64,000 bases of DNA. Source: Nocardia sp. BSTN01. Lineage in GTDB: Bacteria > Actinomycetota > Actinomycetes > Mycobacteriales > Mycobacteriaceae. A program made the position numbers and the translations under genes. Below the pieces are notes generated by a model. That model was given only the letters and a program-made list of their open reading frames with translations. It was not told the origin of the DNA and searched no databases. Below, piece after piece: positions 54,868 to 63,530 of this stretch. Position 1 is the first letter of the stretch. Every line of letters starts with the position of its first letter. The stretch is from positions 162,389 through 226,388 of the forward strand of contig NZ_JADKYP010000007.1 of assembly GCF_015354405.1 (NCBI RefSeq). The letters are read 5' to 3'.

Positions 54868-55806
54868 ATGCATCGTGTCGCAGTTCTGGCCATCGACGGC
54901 GTCGTGGGATTCGACCTGAGCATCCCGTGCCAGGTCTTCACCACCGCACCCGGCTACGAGGTCCGCGTCTGCGCCGAGCGCCGCGTGATCGCCACCGCCG
55001 CCGGCCGGCAGCTCTTCCGAATCTCGGCGGATTACCGGCTCGACGACGCACTCGAGGCCGATACCGTGATCGTTCCCGGCGTCGACCCGGACCGGCCGCC
55101 ACCGCCGCGGGCGGTGCGCGTGGTGCGGCAGGCAGCCGACCGCGGCGCCCGCGTCGCCTCCATCTGCACCGGCGCCTTCCTGCTGGCGGCCGCAGGTCTG
55201 CTGGATGGCCGCACCGCGACGACGCACTGGGTCCTCGCCGATCAGCTGGCCGCCGAATACCCGGCGGTCACGGTGGATCCGTCGATCCTGTTCGTGGACA
55301 ACGGAAAGGTGCTGACCTCCGCCGGTGTGGCGGCCGGACTCGACCTGTGCCTGCACCTGGTGCGCCGCGATCGGGGCGCGGTCGTCGCGGCCGATACGGC
55401 CCGGATGATCGTGATGCCTCCCCAAAGAGAAGGCGGCCAGGCCCAGTTCATCGAACGCCACCAACCCATCGACGACACCGACGCCCTGGCCCCAGCACTG
55501 CAGTGGATGCAGGACAACCTCGATACACCGATGACCATTGCCGATATCGCCGCCCGAGCCGCGATGAGCACCCGCACCCTGTCGCGCCACTTCCGCGCCC
55601 ACACCGGCACCACCCCCGCCCAGTGGCTGACCCACCGCCGCCTGCAACGCGCCCGCGAGCTACTGGAAACCACCGACCTCCCGGTGGACCGCATCGCGCT
55701 GACGTCCGGATTCGGCTCCATCGAAACCATGCGGCACCACTTCGCCCGACACGTCGGCACCACACCGACGTCCTATCGCGCCGCGTTCCGCAGCAGGAAC
55801 GCGTAA
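54868..55806 (+). CDS. GlxA-type AraC-family regulator (DJ-1 domain + AraC HTH)
   Basis: The 312-residue protein has an N-terminal DJ-1/PfpI domain (VASICTGAFLLAAAGLLDGR, Cys kept) and a C-terminal double HTH (MTIADIAARAAMSTRTLSRHF; HVGTTPTSYRAAF). It probably senses a ligand similar to the substrate of the divergent DJ-1 enzyme and controls it. Confidence 0.9.
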   Translation: MHRVAVLAIDGVVGFDLSIPCQVFTTAPGYEVRVCAERRVIATAAGRQLFRISADYRLDDALEADTVIVPGVDPDRPPPPRAVRVVRQAADRGARVASICTGAFLLAAAGLLDGRTATTHWVLADQLAAEYPAVTVDPSILFVDNGKVLTSAGVAAGLDLCLHLVRRDRGAVVAADTARMIVMPPQREGGQAQFIERHQPIDDTDALAPALQWMQDNLDTPMTIADIAARAAMSTRTLSRHFRAHTGTTPAQWLTHRRLQRARELLETTDLPVDRIALTSGFGSIETMRHHFARHVGTTPTSYRAAFRSRNA

Positions 55807-55908
55807 TTTCACGGCCGGTCGATTGGATCAATTACCTAGTGTCGCAACGCAATTCGGCAGTACGTTCGACGCCAGCCCGGTGCTCGTAAAAGGTGTTGCG
55901 GCACTTCA

Positions 55909-56481
55909 CTATTCACCCAACTCACCCACAGGGTGCGTGGTCACCGCGCCGACATCACTCGCCGCCCAAAACCTTCCCCATTCCGGATCGACCGCAGGCA
56001 GCGGCGGCCGTCGGCCCATCGTGCCCCAGCTGTCGAAGCCCACCTCTTGGGGCCGCTCGGTGACGTCGGCCGCGTACCAGTGACGCTCACGACGGCGCTC
56101 GAAAAGCCACTCCCCGTCCACCCGACGGTAAGAATCGTCATAACGTATCGCCATGACGATCCAACGGTCGCCGACTTCGTGCTCTGCTCGGCAGTAGACG
56201 CTACCGCGGGCCAGCTCCGGGCCAGCCGGCCCATCGGGGCCGAGTTCGATCCGGTGACCGCAGATCATATGCAACGACCGGTAGAACCACCGCACCTGCG
56301 GTTCGATGTAGGCCTTCAGAGCGTCACGGCCCACGCCGTGTCGGCCGAGGTTCACATCCGGCACGAACAACCGCGTCCACATGTCGAGGTCGCGTTTGTC
56401 CACCGCAAGTGCGTACCGAATCGGGAGTTGCTGGATTTCCGAGTTCGCCTCGAGTCTCGCCAGCCTGGCTTCGACGCTCAT
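55909..56481 (-). CDS. SnoaL/NTF2-like family protein
   Basis: The 190-residue protein opens MSVEARLARLEANSEIQQLP and has the SnoaL_4 features (RYALAVDKRDLDMWTRLF; YRAEHEV-type strand; WLFERRRERHWY). The fold is a dehydratase, isomerase or hydroxylase scaffold. The ATG overlaps the LLM gene stop, so it is coupled downstream of it. Confidence 0.85.
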   Translation of the reverse strand: MSVEARLARLEANSEIQQLPIRYALAVDKRDLDMWTRLFVPDVNLGRHGVGRDALKAYIEPQVRWFYRSLHMICGHRIELGPDGPAGPELARGSVYCRAEHEVGDRWIVMAIRYDDSYRRVDGEWLFERRRERHWYAADVTERPQEVGFDSWGTMGRRPPLPAVDPEWGRFWAASDVGAVTTHPVGELGE

Positions 56482-57497
56482 CGGGGGTTTCCCGTCAACG
56501 CGGATTGGTTGACAGGGTCCATCGTCCGGAGCAGCGGGGCCAGTTCAGTCGCGATGGCGCGAATGTTCGCCGCCACCCGCTCGGCGGACATTCCGGGCAG
56601 GGCTGCCCAGAAGTACACGGTGTCGACCGGCGCTCCGGCGGTGAAGCCGCGCACGAATTCGGCGACCTCAGCCGCTGTACCGAATACGAAGTAGTCCGCG
56701 GATGTTCTGCCTCGAGGCCGCCTGCTTCGCAGCACATCCGGATCAACCGGTTTGTATGGCGGCAAGTCGGCATAACCCATCCGCCCATGCAGTCGATACG
56801 AATTCGCCTGCTCCGCAAGGTGATCCCGGACCGCAGGCCAGTCACGTTCGGGGTCTTCACTGACCCACGCCTGGACACCACCACCCATTCGGGCGATCGA
56901 CGGATCATGTCCGCCTTCGGCCAGGCCCTGTCGGTAGTGCTCCCAATTCCGGGCGTCGGGCGAGAGCAGGAACTCCCCCAGCCGACCGGCTCGTCGAGCC
57001 CCCTTCGGCCCCAGATACCCCATCCAGATCGGCAGCCGCTCCTGCGCGGGCGACGGCGTCACGGCCCGGCTGGCCCACAGTTCGCGGATTTGCCGGGCCC
57101 GATCGTCATTCGCTCGATACCGCGTTCGCAAGTCAGCACCGTAGAGATCGAACTCGGGCGGCCGGTAGCCCGCGCCGAGGCCGAGATCGAGCCGACCTCC
57201 GCTGAGCAGATCGACGACTGCAGCCTGCTCGGCCAGTTCGGCGGCTTCGTGCAGGGGTGCCACGACAATCCCGGTACCAAGGCGAACTCGCCGAGTCCGA
57301 GCCGCGGCGGCCGCCAGCAGTGTCAACGGCGCGGGCAGGTAGTCGTCGGAGAAGCCATGGTGCTCGGTCGCCCAGATGCTGTCCAAGCCCAGGTGCTCGA
57401 CCTCCTCGCACAGCTCGGGGAAGGCCCCGTACATCTCGGCGGGGTCTCGGCGCCATCTGGCCGGGTTCCGCATGTCGAAGTAGACACCGACGTCCAC
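56478..57497 (-). CDS. LLM-class flavin-dependent oxidoreductase
   Basis: The 339-residue luciferase-like protein has DSIWATEHHGF, VRLGTGIVVAPLHEAAELAEQ and LLSGGRLDLGLGAGY, the bacterial luciferase/alkanal monooxygenase layout. The GTG start at 57497 is preceded by AGGGGAAG. The promoter carries a TAGATATCTA palindrome (57545-57554). With the SnoaL-like protein it may oxidise and rearrange one substrate. Confidence 0.88.
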   Translation of the reverse strand: MDVGVYFDMRNPARWRRDPAEMYGAFPELCEEVEHLGLDSIWATEHHGFSDDYLPAPLTLLAAAAARTRRVRLGTGIVVAPLHEAAELAEQAAVVDLLSGGRLDLGLGAGYRPPEFDLYGADLRTRYRANDDRARQIRELWASRAVTPSPAQERLPIWMGYLGPKGARRAGRLGEFLLSPDARNWEHYRQGLAEGGHDPSIARMGGGVQAWVSEDPERDWPAVRDHLAEQANSYRLHGRMGYADLPPYKPVDPDVLRSRRPRGRTSADYFVFGTAAEVAEFVRGFTAGAPVDTVYFWAALPGMSAERVAANIRAIATELAPLLRTMDPVNQSALTGNPR

Positions 57498-57684
57498 GAG
57501 ACTTCCCCTTTCGCCGGGCCGGCAACTGCCAAACCGCCCGTTAATAGATATCTAATTTACCCTTTTCAAGCAACATGGTCCTCGTTGCGACAGAGACGTC
57601 GCGGCTCACTGCCTTCGTTCGCCGGTCAGGCCGAAACCGCGCCGTTGTGCAGCAAAATGCCCCGGACAGTTGTCGATCGGGCGG

Positions 57685-57936
57685 TCATCCGAAGACTTGC
57701 GGTCCACGAAGCACTGCGTCGGCCCCCCTGTCCGCAAAGATCACCTGACCGGTAACGTTCCGGTTGTCGGGGCTTGCAAGCCAGGCCAGAAGGCTTGCCA
57801 CCGCGACGGGCTCCGCCGCCCCATCGAAGGGAGAGGGCACACCCGAGAACAGTCCGGCGCGACCCTCATCCGTGGAGAGGATCTCGGCCGTCATCGGAGT
57901 CACGACCACGCCGGGACCAACCGCGTTCAGGGCGAT
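57685..57936 (-). pseudogene. 3' remnant of an SDR gene
   Basis: The C-terminal 80 or so codons of a classical SDR remain: [19 protein letters not shown] and [20 protein letters not shown]. The nucleotide-binding half and catalytic Tyr are gone. Homology stops at about 57936, exactly where a 5'-truncated Lsr2 gene begins on the other strand. This is a recombination boundary. Confidence 0.75.
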
Positions 57937-57938
57937 AC

Positions 57939-58232
57939 GGCAAATCGAAAGCCGAGGAAACGGTCTCGTTCAGCCTCGACGGCGTCGAGTATGAGATCGA
58001 CCTGTCGACCAAGAACGCAAGCAAGCTTCGTAACGCGCTCGAGCAGTGGACCGGCGCCGCCCGCAAAGTCGGCCGGGCCCCGCGGGGTAGAGCCAAGGCC
58101 GGTGCCCGCACCGCAGCCGACAAGCAGCAGACCGGCGCGATTCGCGAATGGGCGAAGAACAACGGCTACAACGTTTCCAGCCGAGGGCGAATCCAGGCCG
58201 ACATCATCGAGGCCTACAAGAAGGCAAGCTAG
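57939..58232 (+). pseudogene. lsr2: Lsr2 nucleoid protein, 5'-truncated
   Basis: The frame from 57939 reads [20 protein letters not shown] and the C-terminal DNA-binding domain with the AT-hook-like RGRI ([14 protein letters not shown]). It matches Lsr2 to the natural stop. The first 15 or so residues (the MA-KVTVxLVDD dimerisation strand) are replaced by the antisense of the SDR remnant; no proper start codon or ribosome site is seen. Lsr2 is an H-NS-like silencer of AT-rich foreign DNA. Confidence 0.75.
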
Positions 58233-59164
58233 GACAAGTTCAGACGCGGCGCTTCCGATGAAGTCGCGTCATCGACCATCCATCGGGCGCGCCGACCGAA
58301 TCCGTAGCCGGCCCGCGCCACGCCGAGAGGAATCCGCGAAAGTCCGCCTCGCACTCCGCGCTTGATTCGACCGTGCCGCACCCATCACCAAGAAGACCTC
58401 TGAGCGCGCGCGGAAGCCGGACCAGCGTAGCAGTCGACGCGGGCGCTCGGCCAAGGCGATCAGCGCGGACAGGACATCCGCGACCGACCAGTGGGGCGCC
58501 GATTGGTGTCCGCTCTGCTTCACGCCGGAACCGATGGGTCTGATGAAGACCGTATTCGAGGCAAAACTACAAACGCGGCGAAAACACTCGCCCCGATCAC
58601 TGGAACGCCTCCTGCGCGATGTGCGATCCCGGCCTCTGCGAGCCGTGGAAGAGAATCCGCCCGGCACCCGCGTGCCGACCAACTCGGATCATCACACGCC
58701 CCGACACAAAGCAGCCGGAAGAACAGTGGAAATATATTGCCCCCCAACGGATATTCCCGAATCGCAGCATCACCCGCTTTACCGACGCCCCTCGCTGGCA
58801 GCGACCGCGAATGCGGCTGCACTCCGCCGAAGGACCCGGATACTGGCAACTGGAACGCGTGACCCCCTCCAACATGAGGTCCGCCCGGCGGTGGTCGCAA
58901 ACCGTTTCGAGGTGACGAGTAGGGATCAGGCGGACAGTTCGAGTGTCGGGTACTGCTGAACACATCTATCCGGTCAGCAGAACAGGGGCGAGTGGTGATC
59001 GAAGATCGGTGTTCGGTGGTGCTAGCAGCAGCTCGATGAGTGAGGCAAGGTCGGTGAGCCACCGGTGGTGGGACTGGTTCTGCTTTGCGCGGTCGGTCGT
59101 CGTTCTTGGTGCCTTGGCACACTCTTGGCACACTGGCGGACAACCGTGGCCACCTACTGGAACG
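58233..59164. other. Decayed region with zinc-ribbon-like fragments
   Basis: No intact gene is seen. A CPLC motif (58507-58518, one frame) and a CAMC motif (58613-58624, another frame) are spaced like the two halves of a zinc ribbon and suggest a frameshifted small protein. At 58966-59150 the minus strand encodes a protein-like tail (QSHHRWLTDLASLIELLLA) with no clear start. The region looks like decayed flank of an integrative element. Confidence 0.45.
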
Positions 59165-59199
59165 AAAAATCCCCTCCGACGCTGGTCGGAGGGGATTTT
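59165..59199 (-). terminator. Rho-independent terminator after the tRNA-Pro remnant
   Basis: A perfect 15-bp stem (59166-59180 with 59185-59199) with loop GCTG ends in A/T runs on both sides. On the minus strand it lies directly after the tRNA 3' end, so it is the original terminator of the tRNA gene. Confidence 0.85.
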
Positions 59200-59204
59200 C
59201 TCGG

Positions 59205-59246
59205 TCGGGCTGACAGGATTTGAACCTGCGACCACTTGACCCCCAG
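59205..59246 (-). tRNA. 3' fragment of tRNA-Pro(GGG): attachment-site scar
   Basis: The minus strand reads CTGGGGG (anticodon loop with GGG), TCAAG (3' anticodon stem), a full T-arm around GGTTCAAATCC, and CAGCCCGA (acceptor 3' strand and discriminator). Upstream of the anticodon loop the match stops, so D-arm and 5' acceptor are missing. Identity starting at the anticodon loop of tRNA-Pro is what pSAM2-type integrative elements leave as attR or attL. It is not a working tRNA. Confidence 0.78.
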
Positions 59247-59724
59247 CTCCCTGTAGAAGTCGTTTGCTCACGCGCGGAATCGAGCGGAGCTCTTCGGGCC
59301 GAAAAGCGCTGGTCATGTATGCGCGCGCAGGACGTGTGGCCCCAAATTGGCCCCACGGGGCGACCATCTAGTCAGGCAAAACCGGTAAGTGAGGAGCCGC
59401 TGAACGACACGGTGAAGAGCACAGCCTAAGGTGTTTGAGCGGGCGATCACGGTCGAGCGTAGGACAGCCGTGATCGTCAGATAGCGTGTTGACGTGACTA
59501 TCTGAGTCAGCGTTGGCGATGCGAAGAGGGTCGTCCTCCGCAGCTGTGAAGCCGGGCAAGAGCACCTTTGCACAGTGTCAGCGTGGTGGCTCCTTCCGTG
59601 GTTTTCGGCCGACACCAGCAGCGCACGGTTCACGCAATCCGGAGGCCGAGAGGATCGACGTGCTTCTCGTCTTACGCCCGCGATTCAGTCACAAACCCCA
59701 CCTAGCGTTTGCCCCTGCGGCACA
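59247..59724. other. Left end of the integrative island, no intact gene
   Basis: The DNA right of the tRNA scar holds TGGCCCCAAATTGGCCCCA (near-palindromic, 59338-59356) and short frames without ribosome sites. No integrase is seen; it may lie at the other end of the element. Confidence 0.5.
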
Positions 59725-61701
59725 ATGGCTTCCGTGACTTCGCCATATGCCATGACGCTGACCCTCAACGTGCTGAATCACCTCGGTATCAACCTGTACA
59801 GCAATGTTCCAGCGGTCATATCCGAGGTCGTCGCGAACGCCTACGACGCCGACGCCGAGACAGTGAACATCCAGATTGATTCAGGCGCAGGGACAATCAC
59901 GATCTCCGACGATGGTTGTGGGATGACCGCGAGCGAGGTCAACGAGCGGTACCTCTGTGTTGGCTACCAGCGCAGAGACAAGCAGCAGGCGTTGACGCCA
60001 CGATTCCAGCGGCCCGTGATGGGCCGAAAGGGCATCGGGAAGCTCTCCCTCTTCTCTATTGCGCGAGTGATCGAAGTCTTCACGACGAAGAACGGGGAAC
60101 GATGCGCTTTTCGAATGCGGGTCGCCGATATTCAGGCACAAATCGACGATCTAGACTCCGGCAAGTATTATCCGGAACCCATCCCCGCTGAGTATCCAGA
60201 CGATTTGACTCAAGGTACGAGAATTATACTCAGGGATCTGAAAAAGGATCTCAGGAATGTCGCTGCAGGACTACGGAAGCGTACAGCTAGGCGATTTTCT
60301 ATAATCGGGTCTGAATATAACTTCCAAGTATTTATTGGCGGGCGCGAAGTTACTGCGACAGATCGGGACTATTTTCATAAGGCGCAGTTTCTTTGGATCT
60401 ATGATCAAGACCCGGAAGCATCCTTCGTTACGGATCGCTGCACAAATGCAGAAGAGCAAACTATAAGGAACCCGGTAAACCTTCCTGAGGGTCAGATAAG
60501 AGGATGGATTGCGACGGCATTCAATCCGAAGGACCTCAAAGATGAGGGTGAGCAAATTAGCCGGGTTACCCTCATGGTCAGAGGTAAGCTTGCGCACGAA
60601 AATCTGCTGGAGGAAGTGAAAGAGTCCAGCATATTCGAGTCGTATCTGTTCGGTGAAATCCATGCAGACTTTCTCGACCACGATGATGCGCAGGACATTG
60701 CAACAAGTAGCCGTCAAAGAATCGTCGAAGATGACCCACGCTATCTAGCGCTAGTGGAATGGTTCTCCGCTCAGGTCAGGTCCATCGGGTCGAGGTGGAC
60801 CGAGTTGCGAAATAAGAAAGGTACGGCTACTGCCCTTCTAAACCCGCACGTAAAGGCGTGGTTTGGCACGTTAGAAGGTGACACAAAGAAGAGGGCGGAG
60901 CGCCTCTTCGGCAAGATCAACCAACTAACGCTCGATAGCCCAAAAGAACGTGCCGAGTTGCTCGCACACTCAATTCTAGCCTTTGAGGTTTTGCGTTATC
61001 GGGATAACCTAGACGCGATCGAAGAGCTTGACGTCGAGGATCTTCCTGCGCTGAAAGTCTTATTCAGCAACATTGAAGACCTTGAGGCGGTCATGTACCA
61101 CCGGATTGCAGATCAACGCCTCAAAGTAATTGAGAAGTTGCAGCAGCATATCGACGATAATGTTCTTGAAAAGGTTCTGCAAGCGCATCTTTTTGATAAC
61201 TTATGGCTGCTCGACCCTTCGTGGGAGAGGGCAACTGATCGAACAATGGAGGAAGGGATTGGGAGAGCGTTCGCTAACATTACCGAAAATCTTCCAAAGG
61301 AAGTGCGTGACTCGCGCATGGACCTTCGCTACAAGAAGATTTCTGGTGCGCATGTAATTGTTGAGTTGAAACGATACTCGGTGGTTACCAAATCAATCGA
61401 CCTGTACACCCAAGTAGACAAGTATCGGAATGCGCTCTTGTTGCATTTGAGGCAAGCTGGTAGAGGCGACGAGCGAGTGGAATGCGTCTGCGTTATCGGC
61501 AAGGATCCATCTGACTGGTCGGACGAAGACGGTAGGGGAAAATCGGAAAAGTTGCTGAAGACTATAGACACTCGAATTGTAAAATACGAGGAATTGCTGG
61601 CGAATGCTCGCTACTCATACAAGGAGTATCTCGAACAAGACGAGAAGACAACGTACTTGAGAAAACTGCTGACATCTTTGGCTGACGATGGCGGATTCTA
61701 G
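59725..61701 (+). CDS. GHKL ATPase-nuclease protein, BbrUII/HgiDII restriction family-like
   Basis: The 658-residue protein has a MORC/Hsp90-like ATPase domain: EVVANAYDADA (N-box, about residues 34-44), SDDGCGM (G1, 61-67) and GRKGIGKLSLFSIA (G2, 100-113). A long helical middle follows. A C-terminal PD-(D/E)XK-like core reads AHVIVELKRY (ELK at 547-549), followed by a QVDKYRNALLL helix. This layout is that of BbrUII/HgiDII-type restriction proteins and related phage-defence ATPases. Codon use is much more A/T-rich than the genes to the left. No methyltransferase is seen in the window. ATG 59725 has no strong ribosome site; ATG 59752 is possible. Confidence 0.8.
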   Translation: MASVTSPYAMTLTLNVLNHLGINLYSNVPAVISEVVANAYDADAETVNIQIDSGAGTITISDDGCGMTASEVNERYLCVGYQRRDKQQALTPRFQRPVMGRKGIGKLSLFSIARVIEVFTTKNGERCAFRMRVADIQAQIDDLDSGKYYPEPIPAEYPDDLTQGTRIILRDLKKDLRNVAAGLRKRTARRFSIIGSEYNFQVFIGGREVTATDRDYFHKAQFLWIYDQDPEASFVTDRCTNAEEQTIRNPVNLPEGQIRGWIATAFNPKDLKDEGEQISRVTLMVRGKLAHENLLEEVKESSIFESYLFGEIHADFLDHDDAQDIATSSRQRIVEDDPRYLALVEWFSAQVRSIGSRWTELRNKKGTATALLNPHVKAWFGTLEGDTKKRAERLFGKINQLTLDSPKERAELLAHSILAFEVLRYRDNLDAIEELDVEDLPALKVLFSNIEDLEAVMYHRIADQRLKVIEKLQQHIDDNVLEKVLQAHLFDNLWLLDPSWERATDRTMEEGIGRAFANITENLPKEVRDSRMDLRYKKISGAHVIVELKRYSVVTKSIDLYTQVDKYRNALLLHLRQAGRGDERVECVCVIGKDPSDWSDEDGRGKSEKLLKTIDTRIVKYEELLANARYSYKEYLEQDEKTTYLRKLLTSLADDGGF

Positions 61702-61775
61702 CAGCGCTTCGGAACTAAAGTAGGTTGGGGGCTCGACCGAGTATGCGCCCCCGCTGCAACGTCGATGGGTGGATA

Positions 61776-63530
61776 ATGACGCCAGAGGCAGAATTGCTCG
61801 ATATCATTGCCGGCTTCCGGCGGCAGGTTGGCGAGCTCTCGGTCTGGTCAGCAGGCCCGGAGCGTCTTCACGCCTTGCTCATAACAGCGATCACGCCCCG
61901 CGCTGAGGCTGCGCGGCGGGGAACGGAGATTAGCGGGTTTCCTTGGGAATCGTTCGTCGAGTTGCTCGTCAAATGGCATTTTGACAATCCGATTGGCAGC
62001 TCGGCATGCCGTGAAGGCGATGTGATGGAAGCGATGCAACTGGCGATCAAGTTCATGCGAATAGATCCCATCGGGACCGCTTTACGTGTTGGAGGATATA
62101 AAGTTCGCCGAAATGGGGGCGCTTTTCGGATAAGTTATAGATGGGACATGTCGGCGGAGGCTGCAGACCTGTACCTTGAGAGAAGCGTACGTCCACGTAA
62201 AAGACGAGACCCTTCGACTGCAGAGGTCGACTGGGCATCATCGCAGCTTCGCGGAAGGCTCAATCTATTTACGCCTCCGATTGAATTGTTACGTACCGCA
62301 TCATCTCGCGCCTTCGAAACTGTAATTGAACTAAGGAGTGAACGACCCGAGGGGTATCTCCCGGATGAGTTTGATCTCGGTGACGGTTTGAAGGTTGGCC
62401 AGATGATTGCGGTTATTGCCGGATTGATGGGAATTGCCGAGTTGGGCGAGCTTGCACACCAGTCGGTTGATCATCCTGGCATCTCATTGGTCCACGCTCC
62501 AAGAAATCTCTTGGTTGACTGGCTTGTTCAGCTGCGCGAAGGCCTATCTAGCGACACAGTGGAGGCTGCCATCGACCGGCTAATGGTAGGTCCGCGGCGA
62601 TCGCTAAGGACCTCGTTGCTTATCCCTGACGGAGATTCAATCACTTTTCTTCCCTTGTTTATGTTTCCACGCACCCTAGACGCTGTCCTGCTACGAACGG
62701 CAGCTAGCGACGATTCCCGATTCGGCCCAATCGGAAAACGGCAAGGTGGACGATCCGGAGCGTTGTCCAGTTGGTTAAAACAGATCCCCGGAGTAAAGGT
62801 CCTCGAGCGCCTAAAAATCAAGGATGAAAACCGGGTCATACTAGGCGATCTAGATGTTATCGCTTTAGATCCAATTGCACAGAAAGGGATCATATTTGAG
62901 GTGAAGTGGCCGATCGAAGCCGTAACCCTTTCCGATGCGCTGGGTATCGAACGGTGGATCAGCAAAGGGGCAGAGCAATTAGATGCGATTCGAAAAGAAT
63001 TGCGAGAGAGGCCGGAACTGGTTAAGTTTCCTCCTGGATGGCCGAACTTTCGGGATATAGAGTGGAGCTGGGGAGTCTGCACTCCGGATCAACTTACCCC
63101 AAAGCCTTTGACTGTACCGGACATGAAGGCTACTTCATTTCGGTACTTGACCAGCCTTGACGGTGCGTCAAAATTGGAAGATGTTATCAACATCGTCCAA
63201 AATCCGGATTTTCCTAAAAAGAATCTCCACTACGAGATTCGCCCTGCCCGAATGGAATTCGGACGCCATATCGTGAAGATTGATTCCCTTGTCCTTGCAG
63301 ATACTAGTTGGGTACCGACCTTCGGTCGTGTCGGTGACTGGGATTCCATCGAAGGTCGTCGCTGCAGCGCGAGCGGGAGGCGTTGTGTTGCTCGCGGTTC
63401 GTCCGATGACAGTGTTGCCCCGGACGCAGGTCGACGAAAGGATTGGTTGACTACCTTCCTGTCGGGAGCGCGTCGTATCTTCAAAGGGCGCGGAGCAGAC
63501 GAGGCCTGCCCGGCGCGTCAGGAGGTTCTA
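61776..63530 (+). CDS. Unknown PD-(D/E)XK-like nuclease partner of the GHKL protein
   Basis: From ATG 61776 the frame is open to the window end without any stop. The first part (about 510 residues) is not a family I can name. It has a PD-(D/E)XK-like core: GDLDVIALD (D358, D360) and IFEVKWP (E375-x-K377). It is A/T-rich like its neighbour and starts 75 bp after it, so the two form one unit. After about codon 513 the composition changes abruptly to G/C-rich, and a separate gene with its own AGGAGG starts in the same frame at 63531. Either this is a fused protein or its true stop was lost at the junction near 63312. Confidence 0.6.
63313..63450 (+). pseudogene. 3' fragment of an unidentified G/C-rich gene inside the junction
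   Basis: In the +1 frame relative to the nuclease-like gene, 63313-63450 encodes SKVVAAARAGGVVLLAVRP and PRTQVDERIG with a normal TGA stop. The codon use is typical of the host chromosome, unlike the A/T-rich gene upstream. It looks like the last 45 codons of another gene joined by recombination. The family is unknown. Confidence 0.4.

Noticed and set aside
59205-59246. A functional tRNA gene
   Set aside because: The D-arm, 5' acceptor strand and 5' anticodon stem are absent; only the 3' part matches tRNA-Pro.
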